Shown piece after piece: positions 1-6,700 of a stretch of 18,073 bases of DNA (the first letter of the stretch is position 1; each line of letters begins with the position of its first letter). This DNA is from Candidatus Bathyarchaeota archaeon (GTDB taxonomy: Archaea; Thermoproteota; Bathyarchaeia; 40CM-2-53-6). The notes beneath the pieces were generated by a model that was given only the letters and a program-made list of their open reading frames with translations, was not told the DNA's origin and made no database searches. The stretch lies in NCBI GenBank assembly GCA_005888755.1, contig VBBQ01000003.1, positions 4,935 through 23,007 of the forward strand. The letters run 5' to 3'. Made by a program: the position numbers and the translations under genes.

Positions 1-163
1 ACCTGGGACCCTGTTGGGACAGGCTACCAGCCCCGATTGCAGTGCATAGTGAATCTCTAGCGGTGCCTGTGTGCCTACGATGACCTCGTTCCCGGGTCAG
101 GGACTCGTACCCTTTGCCAAGACGGTAAACGGGCATAGGCTGACATCGGCCGACCGAATAGAG

Positions 164-985
164 TCAGCCGCAAACTCTGGGCTCGTCACACTGATCGACA
201 CGGGGGCAGTATTCATCGCTAGACTTCCCGACGACTAAGACAAATCCTTCCCCTTCATCAGTGACCTGCCCAACAGCATAAGTAGCCTCTCCAATGCCAA
301 CGTTGGAAGCCAATTTTTCAGCAGTTAAGCCTCCCTGAGGTATTATGCCGGCTGTCTTCGCACCAAGAGCTCCTGCTAACGCTCCAGTGATGAAAGCGGA
401 TCCCAGGCCAGAAGATGTGATCGTGTGCACCGAAACGTACTAGGCCGCTGCGTATGACCCTGTGTTAATAGTTCCACCTATTGCAGCGTTTGCCAGAATG
501 TTTCCTGCTACCGAACTCCGGGCTACGGCGGCCCCCGTCCCCTGCGACCGCTCCCAAGGCAGCAGTCAGTACCGCTCCTTTGAGAGTTTCCTTGTCTCCA
601 GCGGCAAAGGTATAGGAAGTCGTTGACAAGGCCGCGCCGACGGCCGCAGCTGCAAGTGGCGAAGCGATGCCGCCAGTAGCAACGACTGCAACAACCGCTA
701 CTACAATGACTGCAATCGTGAATGCTTGTGCTTGTTGTTGCCGGCTCCATGTGAGTGGGTTCCACCAGTTGAGCCGGACAGATCTCTCAGTGTTGTTGGG
801 TCGTCGATGACATAGATGTAGAGATTGAGGATTTGCGGGTTGTTGAGCTCGCCCTGCTTGGGATCTGGCGATATGAATCGCCCAGTTGAAGGGTCGTACC
901 ATCTGTGGAAGTAATAGTACAAACCTGTCGTTTGGCTAACGGGTTTGCCCGTAATCTTGTTAGTCGGAATATTCTCGCGAGTCTA
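164..985 (-). pseudogene. RHS/YD-repeat protein, C-terminal remnant, broken by frameshifts and a stop
   Basis: Read on the minus strand, about 970 to 780 encodes a clear RHS-associated core: YYYFHRWYDPSTGRF, then ISPDP, then NLYIYVIDDPTTLRDLSG, as in the end of RHS/YD-repeat polymorphic toxins. A shift of frame near 775 is needed to continue into WWNPLTWS and an Ala/Val-rich membrane-like segment (about 770-545). A second shift near 540 leads into VARSSVAGNILANAAIGGT. An in-frame TAG lies at about 440, after which the same frame continues to a stop at 164. Only the C-terminal end of the normally very large protein is present, because the toxin gene vapC stops at 1023 just upstream. Upstream of about 985 the frame is also broken. 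The tail (about 430-164) matches no toxin domain I know. This is a decayed fragment, not a working gene. Bases 1-163 show nothing I can name. Confidence 0.8.
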
Positions 986-1022
986 CTCTTGGTCGACAGT
1001 TTAGAGTAATCAAACGGTCCGT

Positions 1023-1424
1023 TCAGAACCATTTGGTTCTAATGCCAAGGGTCTTGTAGTGTGGATCGTCCGTGACTACGTAGTCGGCCTCGCCCAGCTT
1101 GACCGGAGAGGCAATTAGCGCGTCAGCGATAGGAATCTCTTGATGTCTGAGTAGAAGGCTTCCCGCGGACAAGGCCATTTCCTCGCTGAGCGTTAGTATG
1201 TGTAGGCCTCTTTCTTTGAGGAGTCTCAGCCTTAGACGAGCGGTCGCTTCGCCGATTCTTACCCCGGCGATCTTCAGGAATTCCGTTAGGACGATTGTTG
1301 GAGCTAGAAGCCTATGTGTCAGCTCATGCGCCATAGCGGCTTCGACCTCTCTCTTGGTGTCCTTGTCTGGGGGAAATTCGAGTGTGAGCAGGAGCCGTGT
1401 GTCAGCTATGGCGGTCAACGCCAC
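1023..1424 (-). CDS. vapC: VapC-type PIN-domain ribonuclease toxin
   Basis: 133 residues, the usual length of a VapC toxin. PIN domains are Mg-dependent RNases with a cluster of acidic residues. Here these are D8 in the first strand (IADTRLLL), E48 (TIVLTEFLKI), D101 (IPIADALIAS) and D119/D120 (YVVTDDPHY), in the expected order. The start is GTG at 1424, which overlaps the end of the antitoxin gene by 10 bases (antitoxin stop TGA at 1415-1417), so the two are probably translationally coupled. The protein is expected to be cytosolic and held inactive by its partner. The substrate RNA cannot be told from the sequence. The frame is intact and all acidic residues are present, so the toxin looks active. 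Confidence 0.88.
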   Translation of the reverse strand: MALTAIADTRLLLTLEFPPDKDTKREVEAAMAHELTHRLLAPTIVLTEFLKIAGVRIGEATARLRLRLLKERGLHILTLSEEMALSAGSLLLRHQEIPIADALIASPVKLGEADYVVTDDPHYKTLGIRTKWF

Positions 1425-1651
1425 TTCTTTCTCATGCTGTCTAGTTCCTGGAGAATCTTCTTGTAGGATTCAGTCCCCACTACTTTTCCCCCCTCAAGCG
1501 GTCCGGCTGGTTTGAGCAAGATGCCCTGCTCATGCTCGTGAACTTCGAGTAGAGAGCCTTCCTCTATTTTCAGACGCTGCCTCAATTCGACGGGTATGGT
1601 TACCTGACCTTTGCGTTTTACCTTGACGTTGGACAACTCAATCCGAGTCAT
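1415..1651 (-). CDS. vapB: AbrB/MazE-fold antitoxin of the VapBC pair
   Basis: 78 residues. Residues about 8-48 are a swapped-hairpin AbrB/SpoVT DNA-binding domain: VKVKRKGQVTIPVELRQRLK followed by EEGSLLEVHEHEQGILLKP. The C-terminal tail (about 55-78, YKKILQELDSMRKKW) is basic and helical and is the expected toxin-binding part. By family knowledge the protein neutralises VapC and represses its own operon. ATG start at 1651 with a short or absent leader. The toxin gene starts inside its last codons. Confidence 0.88.
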   Translation of the reverse strand: MTRIELSNVKVKRKGQVTIPVELRQRLKIEEGSLLEVHEHEQGILLKPAGPLEGGKVVGTESYKKILQELDSMRKKWR

Positions 1652-1667
1652 ACTATATACCAGTCGA

Positions 1668-1675
1668 ACTTAAGT
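1668..1675 (-). promoter_or_regulatory. Possible vapBC promoter/operator, palindromic ACTTAAGT
   Basis: The perfect 8-base palindrome ACTTAAGT is centred about 20 bases before the vapB ATG (1651), with TATATAG between. The position suits a TATA-like element for a leaderless transcript, and a palindrome could also be an AbrB-type antitoxin operator. It also lies about 33 bases before a tiny plus-strand ORF (ATG 1705), so it could serve both directions. Only position and symmetry support this call. Confidence 0.3.
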
Positions 1676-1704
1676 CTTCCGAAACACCATCCCGCATCGT
1701 ACCT

Positions 1705-1788
1705 ATGCTCCACCCTGTGTTCGGCGCCTTGATTGCAGCTATTGGTATGATCGTGTCGCTTGTTGCAGCCCTGATATCCAGCGACTAA
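1705..1788 (+). CDS. Possible 27-residue hydrophobic peptide
   Basis: ATG-to-TAA ORF encoding MLHPVFGALIAAIGMIVSLV followed by AALISSD. Apart from the ends it is one continuous membrane-spanning stretch. It lies head to head with vapB across the palindrome at 1668-1675. No clear ribosome binding site is seen. Such short hydrophobic ORFs can arise by chance or be remnants. The uninterrupted hydrophobic helix and charged last residue are the only support. No family recognised. Confidence 0.22.
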   Translation: MLHPVFGALIAAIGMIVSLVAALISSD

Positions 1789-1822
1789 ACAGAATCTTGA
1801 TGATGACAGGGAAACGCGGTAG

Positions 1823-1963
1823 ATGAAGTGTGTCGGGGAGCCTTTAGTGATTGACCTCAAAGGTTACAACGATGGCGTTAATGTGTTTCTAGAGGAGTTC
1901 TGGGGTCGGATCCAGAGAGAAGACGGTTGGAAAGCACCACCTAATCAATGGGGTTTCGCGTGA
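1823..1963 (+). CDS. Small ORF, 46 residues, unknown
   Basis: ATG at 1823 to TGA at 1961-1963. The protein begins MKCVGEPLVIDLKGYNDGVN and ends WGRIQREDGWKAPPNQWGFA; it is aromatic- and charge-rich and looks more protein-like than random sequence. It may be a short gene or the tail of a lost gene. The 34-bp repeat copy at 1964-1997 begins on the base directly after its stop codon, which may be coincidence or may mark an insertion edge. No family recognised. The rest of 1652-2002 shows no other gene. Confidence 0.25.
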   Translation: MKCVGEPLVIDLKGYNDGVNVFLEEFWGRIQREDGWKAPPNQWGFA

Positions 1964-1997
1964 CAAGAACGCTTATCTCTCCAAATCGCGTATAGTA
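1964..1997 (+). repeat. 34-bp imperfect direct repeat, copy 1
   Basis: Begins CAAGAACGCTTATCTCT and ends CGTATAGTA. It matches 5261-5294 at 31 of 34 bases, and all three differences are transitions (C/T, C/T, G/A). The similarity stops sharply on both sides. The copies are in the same orientation and enclose the SRPBCC to AAA+ segment. It could be a duplicated target or attachment site, or a shared promoter-like element (the other copy contains TTTAAAT). Confidence 0.6.
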
Positions 1998-2002
1998 AAT
2001 TC

Positions 2003-2416
2003 CTAGAATTGCTCGAGTATTCGCTTCAGGTTCTGGGTTGAATGTTGAGCCGTTTTCCGTATGTTCCTCTTGATCGTGATTAGATCCATGATCCTACCAA
2101 GGATTGAGTAAGGCGGCCTATACTCCACTTCCAAAGAGTAGCGCGTGCCATCCCCCTCCTTCTTGACACGATTCGCAGCTTTCATTCTCATTGCTTCAGG
2201 TGTGCCGGAAATCGCTTGCCAAACGACAGAGTCGTTTTCCGCCCATTCTATGACTCTTCCATCCCATTCCATTTTTCTGCCCATAACTTGACCCGAGTGG
2301 TGTGCGGAAGCGCCCACTCCAGTCTTCTCCTTTGAAGTGTATCTAGCGCTAGAAACGAAGTCGAGCCAATCATTGCAAATGTCATGTTGAGTAATACGGC
2401 TAAACACCTTTTCCAC
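2003..2416 (-). CDS. SRPBCC (START-like) domain protein, N-terminus uncertain
   Basis: About 137 residues from a GTG at 2416. The pattern fits the SRPBCC/polyketide-cyclase fold: EKVFSRITQ at the start, then MEWDGRVIEWAENDSVVWQAI with the alternating strands of the sheet, then TRYSLEVEYRPPYSILGRI and a long C-terminal helix ending LKRILEQF. Members bind small hydrophobic ligands, and the ligand here is not predictable. The usual first strand is encoded just upstream in the same frame (TTKVGSSVFIDAPVEKVF) but has no ATG, GTG or TTG before the stop at about 2500. So either a rare start is used, the start was lost, or the GTG at 2416 gives a shortened protein. It lies on the same strand as, and downstream of, a possible winged-helix ORF. 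Confidence 0.7.
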   Translation of the reverse strand: MEKVFSRITQHDICNDWLDFVSSARYTSKEKTGVGASAHHSGQVMGRKMEWDGRVIEWAENDSVVWQAISGTPEAMRMKAANRVKKEGDGTRYSLEVEYRPPYSILGRIMDLITIKRNIRKTAQHSTQNLKRILEQF

Positions 2417-2497
2417 AGGGGCATCAATGAATACGCTTGATCCGACTTTGGTCGTGATAGGAATCGCCTCAATCCAACGACGAAGAAATCGTCGATT

Positions 2498-2782
2498 TTA
2501 GGATTTAACGTTGAGCAATGTCCGTCTGGCGATAGAGTGTTGCCCGGGGGGAGTCGATTCGTAAACAATTCCGAGAGGATGACCGCGTCCTTGCAAGTTC
2601 GTTTGCTGAATCCACCCCGCACCCGTATTTACAAGCTCCCTCAGTGCATGGGCGCGAACCAAGGTGTTGATTCGTGGGCGCGTAGAGTCTATACAGACCA
2701 TTCGGTATGTTCGATGTGCCACAACGGAGCCATCTAGCGAAAGAGGCTGTTGAATCATACCGCGAACTTCGCGAATAATCAA
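2498..2782 (-). CDS. Possible winged-helix DNA-binding protein or remnant
   Basis: 94 residues, ATG at 2782. Residues about 40-75 (ALRELVNTGAGWIQQTNLQG then RGHPLGIVYESTPPG) resemble the last helix and wing of a winged-helix regulator, where a GRGxP turn precedes a strand and a T-P-G. The upstream helix-turn-helix is not clear. The gene lies 50 bases after the hydrolase-AAA+ gene and just before the SRPBCC gene, all on the minus strand. Winged-helix regulators are often next to SRPBCC proteins, which gives weak support. Plus-strand frames over the same bases look less protein-like. No family is assigned. Confidence 0.3.
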   Translation of the reverse strand: MIIREVRGMIQQPLSLDGSVVAHRTYRMVCIDSTRPRINTLVRAHALRELVNTGAGWIQQTNLQGRGHPLGIVYESTPPGQHSIARRTLLNVKS

Positions 2783-2832
2783 GGACGGTTTTCTATTATC
2801 GGTAGGAATGAGGGAAAGGGTAGGATTTGTCT

Positions 2833-4617
2833 TCAGTCTCTCACTGAAACGAACTGTCCTACAAGCTCTTCTCTCACTGTCTTAGTCCTTTCCCAGAACT
2901 CCTTGTTCTCAGGGTCTCCAGCGTTGAACAAGTGATCATACTTCACCCTATCCTCTCCTTGGGGTAGCCGTTGGACGGCCTGGTTTGTAAATTCCCTGAA
3001 TTGACGCGGGTTTGAGAGGCGAGGAGTTATACAAACATAGTAAACCGCGAGTTTTTCCACTTCGTTGACCGGATGGGCCCGTTTTTTCCCGGCCTGTCTG
3101 AATTGGCCGAGTCCTAGGACGAACTTGTCGCCTTGGCTGAGGGTAGGGATCACAAACTCGTTCCCCGAAGGGATACGGCTGAGAAGATCAGGCCCTTTCG
3201 GGCGCGTCATGATACGCTGCTTCATCTCCTGCATTTCAGAGGTGGAACTTCCAGCTAGGACAAAAGAGACTCTGCCACCTCCACCACGTTCGAGACCGGG
3301 AAGAAGGGCCTCGTAGGGCCATGACTGTCCCGGTTTGGCGTCGACCTCGTCAACCAGGCATAACGAAGATTGCCTAATCGAACTAAGTTGGTCAAGTTTG
3401 GACCTGAACTCGTTCTCGCTCAATTGTGCAAGGTTCAATTCTTCGTAAGAAACAGTATCCTTCAACGAGTTGGCAAGCTCCTGTACAAAGTAGGTCTTTC
3501 CGCTTCCAGGCGGAGCCCATACCAGATAATTCTCTCCATTCGATGGAGATTTTAGGCCCATGATTATTTTCTGTTTCCAGTCTTTCAGAGAATTTCGGAC
3601 CTCCGCCTGGTATCGCAGATAGTTGCCGACGACACTGAATCTCGCAAGAGCAATCTCGTCCGTCTGAACAATCAGTTTTTTCGTCTCGGACAGCTCGTGT
3701 TCAGGGAGGCGATCGGTAATGACTTGCTTCGTGAATACTTGATCTTGTGGTGAGACGCCTTGGAACTGTCTGATTTCACGCAGGAAAATTGGCCAGGCTG
3801 GCTCGTTTTCGAGAAGGATGTGGTTCCTTCCTTCAAAGGGTACAAACCTGGCTCCTCGGATTTGCGTGGCCAACAATCTTCCCTGATCGAAGGGAACAAT
3901 CGCATCCTCGCGAGCGTGAAGGATCAGTGTGGGCACGTCAATCTCTTCGAGTAAGTCGGTTACGTCGATGTTGCTATTCACATCGTCAAATTTCAGTGCA
4001 TTCTGAGGTGGACAAGATACGCGTTGAAGTTCGTTGAACCATCTCATCTGCTCGGGTCCGGCGTCTGGTATGAACAGCGAAGTGAACAGTTGTCTGAAAG
4101 CAGGATTGTCCTGGCCCCAGCCGAGCTCCATTAGTTTGTGCATTAGTCTCCGTTTCTCACCTAGTTCTTTGTCTTCCTGAGTCCGCTCACGCTTTGCATA
4201 ACCTAGCGCGTAAGTGCCGTAGAGTACTAGTTTGTCCACTCGACCAGGATGGCGCGCTGCATATGCAATGCTTACTGGGCCACCCTGTGACACGCCCAGT
4301 AACGTGAACTTGTTAAGGTTAAGTGAATCCACAACCGTTTCTAGGTCGCTAACCCAAGCCTCGAACGTGAAATCAGACACATTCCAGTCTGAGAGTCCAC
4401 AGCCGCGCTCGTCATACCGAATGTAGTGATTGTATCTCGAGAGTTCTCTAATCCAATGGTACCATACCGGACTCTCGACGTCAAACTGTAAATGACTCAG
4501 ATAATGGGCAGCCCTCACGACAGGCGGACCCACTCCAGTCGTGGCGAAAGCTATTCGAGTGCCGTCTTGAGCCTTGCAGAAGCGAATTCTCTGCCCGTGC
4601 TGGTCTTGCACTTGCAT
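2833..4617 (-). CDS. Alpha/beta hydrolase fused to an AAA+ ATPase
   Basis: 594 residues, ATG at 4617. Residues about 10-285 are an alpha/beta hydrolase of the type otherwise found fused to adenylate cyclases or LuxR regulators (RIAFATTGVGPP; YIRYDERGCGLSD). A full catalytic triad is visible: S110 in GVSQGG, D238 in HAREDAIVP, H266 in GRNHILL. After a linker (about 290-325), residues about 326-560 form an AAA+ module. Its Walker A is APPGSGKT (368-375), Walker B is LCLVDEVD (D423/E424), sensor-1 region is FVLAGSS (453-458), a probable arginine finger is R481 in LLSRIP, and a lid contains NPRQFREF. No membrane segment or signal peptide. The hydrolase half could be an enzyme or a ligand sensor driving the ATPase; the substrate is unknown. 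I know of no characterised protein with this layout. It is preceded by a TATA-like box. Confidence 0.85.
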   Translation of the reverse strand: MQVQDQHGQRIRFCKAQDGTRIAFATTGVGPPVVRAAHYLSHLQFDVESPVWYHWIRELSRYNHYIRYDERGCGLSDWNVSDFTFEAWVSDLETVVDSLNLNKFTLLGVSQGGPVSIAYAARHPGRVDKLVLYGTYALGYAKRERTQEDKELGEKRRLMHKLMELGWGQDNPAFRQLFTSLFIPDAGPEQMRWFNELQRVSCPPQNALKFDDVNSNIDVTDLLEEIDVPTLILHAREDAIVPFDQGRLLATQIRGARFVPFEGRNHILLENEPAWPIFLREIRQFQGVSPQDQVFTKQVITDRLPEHELSETKKLIVQTDEIALARFSVVGNYLRYQAEVRNSLKDWKQKIIMGLKSPSNGENYLVWAPPGSGKTYFVQELANSLKDTVSYEELNLAQLSENEFRSKLDQLSSIRQSSLCLVDEVDAKPGQSWPYEALLPGLERGGGGRVSFVLAGSSTSEMQEMKQRIMTRPKGPDLLSRIPSGNEFVIPTLSQGDKFVLGLGQFRQAGKKRAHPVNEVEKLAVYYVCITPRLSNPRQFREFTNQAVQRLPQGEDRVKYDHLFNAGDPENKEFWERTKTVREELVGQFVSVRD

Positions 4618-4648
4618 GAACCTTTCACATCATCTAGTCCTAGCTCGG

Positions 4649-4655
4649 TATATTT
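4649..4655 (-). promoter_or_regulatory. TATA-like box for the hydrolase-AAA+ gene
   Basis: Minus-strand AAATATA centred about 35 bases before the ATG at 4617, in AGAAATATACCGAG. This fits an archaeal TATA box with a leader of roughly ten bases. Confidence 0.4.
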
Positions 4656-5090
4656 CTCTCGCAAGGTCACCTGTAAGTGGTCTATCTCGCATCACAAGAT
4701 TCCCCATGCTCGCGATTGTCTCTTCAGGACTTGGCCCGGTGCCGCCTTAGCGGGCCGCTGATGTTCTTGATCGTGGCCATGCTCGCGGTAATAAGACTAG
4801 CAGAGTTGACTGCGGATGCTACAACGAAAGATCCTGGTTCCACTGACTTATCGAAGGTCTGGCTAGTGGCGCGCCGAGAGAGGCACGAGCTACGGGTGCA
4901 ATGCTTTGCTCCAGCCCTCAGGACAAAAGTTCCCTTTCCCAGAAGGCACTTGCCGGCGTAGTCCTCAATCCAGTGAGGCATACCGTACGAGGTGAACAGG
5001 GGTTCTTAGTCCTCGTAACCCGAGTCTTTCGGTTTGGGTCGGCCACCTTTATTCCCTGTTCGGTGCCTAGGTCATTTCTGAGGTCTGATT

Positions 5091-5143
5091 GGTTGAACTG
5101 TCAAAACCCGCATTCTCAGATTGGATACGAAAGCGGTTCAACC
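5091..5143. repeat. Inverted repeat GGTTGAAC / GTTCAACC
   Basis: Perfect 8-base arms at 5091-5098 and 5136-5143 separated by 37 bases. It lies in the gene-free region upstream of other hairpins. Possible RNA stem or protein-binding dyad. Confidence 0.4.
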
Positions 5144-5158
5144 CAAGTTCTGATGATT

Positions 5159-5190
5159 AGGATTTTCTTCCTACGTAGGAGGAATTTCCT
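5159..5190. repeat. 32-base dyad with perfect TCCTACGTAGGA core
   Basis: Arms 5159-5174 and 5175-5190 are complementary at 13 of 16 positions, and one mismatch would be a G-U wobble in RNA. The central 12 bases are a perfect palindrome. There is no loop, so an operator bound by a dimeric protein is as likely as an RNA hairpin. It is followed 13 bases later by the hairpin at 5203-5218. Confidence 0.5.
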
Positions 5191-5202
5191 ATGTTTTATG
5201 CT

Positions 5203-5218
5203 AGCCTTTAGCAAGGCT
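5203..5218. repeat. Perfect hairpin AGCCTT-TAGC-AAGGCT
   Basis: Six-base perfect stem (5203-5208 with 5213-5218) and four-base loop TAGC. No T-run follows on either strand, so it is not a classical terminator. Confidence 0.4.
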
Positions 5219-5260
5219 GACCGTGGAAGTCGGGAACTTAGTTGGACAAATCTGTCTATC

Positions 5261-5294
5261 CAAGAACGCTTATCTCTTTAAATCACGTATAGTA
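5261..5294 (+). repeat. 34-bp imperfect direct repeat, copy 2
   Basis: Same orientation as copy 1 at 1964-1997 with three transitions. This copy contains TTTAAAT (5277-5283), which could act as a TATA box in either direction. It lies about 100 bases beyond the 3-prime end of the minus-strand polyferredoxin gene. Confidence 0.6.
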
Positions 5295-5392
5295 GGGTAG
5301 AAAGAACATGAGCCAGGAAGACCTGGCACATCAGGCTTCTTTTGGATTACCCCCCAGCTCCATGACAAAGTTAGTGAAGGGACGATATGCTT

Positions 5393-6391
5393 CTAGGGGA
5401 ACTTCGGGGAGAGTGCTCCGGCTGGGCATGCGTCAATGCATGCCATGCAAAGGATGCATTCCGAGTCGTTGAACTTTTTCCAGTCCAAGTCCAGGATCGG
5501 AATCTGCATTGGACATGCGGTTTCGCATTCTTTGCAGCTTGAACACTTGATAGGGTCACGGTGCATTCCTAGCAAGCTGTTTTTCTGGAAGACTGCCATT
5601 ATGCCTCCGACCGGGCAGATGTAGCGGCACCAGAATCGTGGGATTCGCCACGCTGCGTAGATGAATCCTATGAGGATCAGAATATTGATCCACGTAAGCG
5701 CTGAGACACCTCCAAGCCAGGAGCCAATGTTGGCTGCGGACAGATCGGAGGCTTGAGCGGTTGCCAAGAACCTCCACGAGTGTGCCAGTAATAGAGGTAG
5801 AGTTCCGAAAAGGGTGCCGTCGGGGGTTATTGCGATGAAGACCCCTGGAGCAAAGTCTCCAAGACTCTGTTTGTAGTCGGCTCCGACCCCGTAGTACAGT
5901 GCGAGCGCTAGAGTCCCGCTCATCAAGAAGACGATTCCTACGAGAACATACTTCAACCGGATCCAGTACTCGTGGCGGCGAGTCTGGACGAAGTCGACTC
6001 TCCCTTTGATACTCGTAATAACGTCTTGAAGAAAACCGACTGGGCAAATCCAGCCGCACATGAATCTCCCTAGGAGGGCGCCAACTACGAACATAATCCC
6101 AATGGGCAGCCATGGAAAGATTGCCTCGGACATAAGAAGTGTAGAAGCGTCTAAGGTTGAACCTATCGCACCTTGTGCCTTAACACTGACAACTACTGGA
6201 AGTACGACCCAGGATCTTGCGAGGTTGAACGCCGGAATTAGGCGAGCGAGTGCGATACCTGCGAACAGGAGAAAGAATCCGAGCTGCACGAGGGTCCTAA
6301 TCGGCCAATAGTAAATTCTCCCCTGTCGCAAGCCTTGCCATGCTCGTTTGGCAATGCCGACTTTCGGTTCGCTTGTCACAACAGGTTCCAT
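5393..6391 (-). CDS. NapH/CcoG-like polyferredoxin membrane protein
   Basis: 332 residues, ATG at 6391. Several membrane helices (about 33-53, 93-110, 148-168, 234-248) alternate with two CxxxCP motifs typical of NapH/NosR/CcoG-type proteins: C112-GWI-C116-PVG and C255-RYI-C259-PVG. The C-terminus holds two 4Fe-4S clusters: C283xxC286xxC289xxxC293P and C312xxC315xxC318xxxC322P. Such proteins carry electrons between the quinol pool and soluble or periplasmic partners, or help copper and oxidase assembly; which one applies here is open. It follows a 41-residue membrane peptide gene by 12 bases and is divergent from the Rieske-cytochrome b cluster, which suggests a shared respiratory role. Confidence 0.82.
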   Translation of the reverse strand: MEPVVTSEPKVGIAKRAWQGLRQGRIYYWPIRTLVQLGFFLLFAGIALARLIPAFNLARSWVVLPVVVSVKAQGAIGSTLDASTLLMSEAIFPWLPIGIMFVVGALLGRFMCGWICPVGFLQDVITSIKGRVDFVQTRRHEYWIRLKYVLVGIVFLMSGTLALALYYGVGADYKQSLGDFAPGVFIAITPDGTLFGTLPLLLAHSWRFLATAQASDLSAANIGSWLGGVSALTWINILILIGFIYAAWRIPRFWCRYICPVGGIMAVFQKNSLLGMHRDPIKCSSCKECETACPMQIPILDLDWKKFNDSECILCMACIDACPAGALSPKFP

Positions 6392-6403
6392 TGGGGCTCT
6401 AGC

Positions 6404-6529
6404 CTAACCGAAGAACGGAAGGAATTGACGTACCAACTCCTGGATGATGCTCCATTGCTCCGAGTAGACGCCAAGCATCATGGCCGCCAACCCTACGAAT
6501 AATGTGAGTGTTGCGATGACTCGATTCAT
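6404..6529 (-). CDS. Small single-span membrane protein, 41 residues
   Basis: ATG at 6529, TAG at 6404-6406. The protein begins MNRVIATLTLFVGLAAMMLG and ends VYSEQWSIIQELVRQFLPFF plus G. Residues about 4-22 form one membrane helix, followed by an amphipathic tail. The stop is 12 bases before the ATG of the polyferredoxin gene on the same strand, so the two are almost certainly co-transcribed. It resembles in kind the tiny accessory subunits of respiratory complexes, but no family is recognised. A TATA-like AATATAAC lies about 60 bases upstream. Confidence 0.6.
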   Translation of the reverse strand: MNRVIATLTLFVGLAAMMLGVYSEQWSIIQELVRQFLPFFG

Positions 6530-6639
6530 ATTGGATTACCATTAGTTCGGCGAAACAGTTTAGCATCCCCGGAGTTTGCGTAGTTATATTGTTTCCGAAG
6601 ACCATGGCCATTCCCGTTCCTGCGTATGATATAGACAAG

Positions 6640-6649
6640 TCTTTAATAG
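6640..6649 (+). promoter_or_regulatory. Promoter of the Rieske-cytochrome b cluster
   Basis: TCTTTAATAG at about 6640-6649 lies about 55-60 bases before the Rieske ATG (6701), which would leave a leader of roughly 30 bases. That leader holds a strong ribosome site GGAGG at 6688-6692. On the other strand AATATAAC (about 6585-6592) could drive the small membrane protein, making 6530-6700 a divergent promoter region. Confidence 0.4.
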
Positions 6650-6700
6650 CGTGGAAACGGACCGAGCGAAAATTATTCTTGAGTACTGGAGGAATTGTCC

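Larger units (their letters stand above)
4656..5392. other. Long region without a convincing gene; several inverted repeats
   Basis: Open frames exist on both strands, for example 4724-4981 minus (85 residues) and 4677-4961 plus (94 residues), but none resembles a family and they conflict with each other. Notable structure: GGCCCG at about 4734-4739 pairs with CGGGCC at about 4752-4757. GGTTGAAC (5091-5098) pairs with GTTCAACC (5136-5143). A 32-base dyad spans 5159-5190, and AGCCTT-TAGC-AAGGCT is a perfect hairpin at 5203-5218. Copy 2 of the 34-bp repeat is at 5261-5294. No tRNA or known RNA was recognised. The region may be regulatory, a non-coding RNA or degraded insert DNA. Confidence 0.4.

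Noticed and set aside
4734-4757. GGCCCG/CGGGCC hairpin as a terminator
   Set aside because: No T-run follows and it does not lie at the end of any supported gene.
4724-4981. Minus-strand 85-residue ORF with ordinary codon use
   Set aside because: No family resemblance, no clear promoter or ribosome site, and a conflicting plus-strand ORF of similar length covers the same bases.
5151-5220. Possible C/D-box sRNA (TGATGA ... CTGA)
   Set aside because: No internal D-prime/C-prime boxes, and the spacing is longer than usual for archaeal C/D sRNAs.
4901-5281. Plus-strand 126-residue ORF
   Set aside because: Runs through the inverted repeats, has low-complexity Arg/Ser/Leu composition and no recognisable domain.
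5308-5472. Plus-strand ORF of 54 residues 28 bases after TTTAAAT in repeat copy 2
   Set aside because: Its second half is antisense to the ferredoxin cysteines of the polyferredoxin gene, which explains its CxxC motif; the first half matches nothing.
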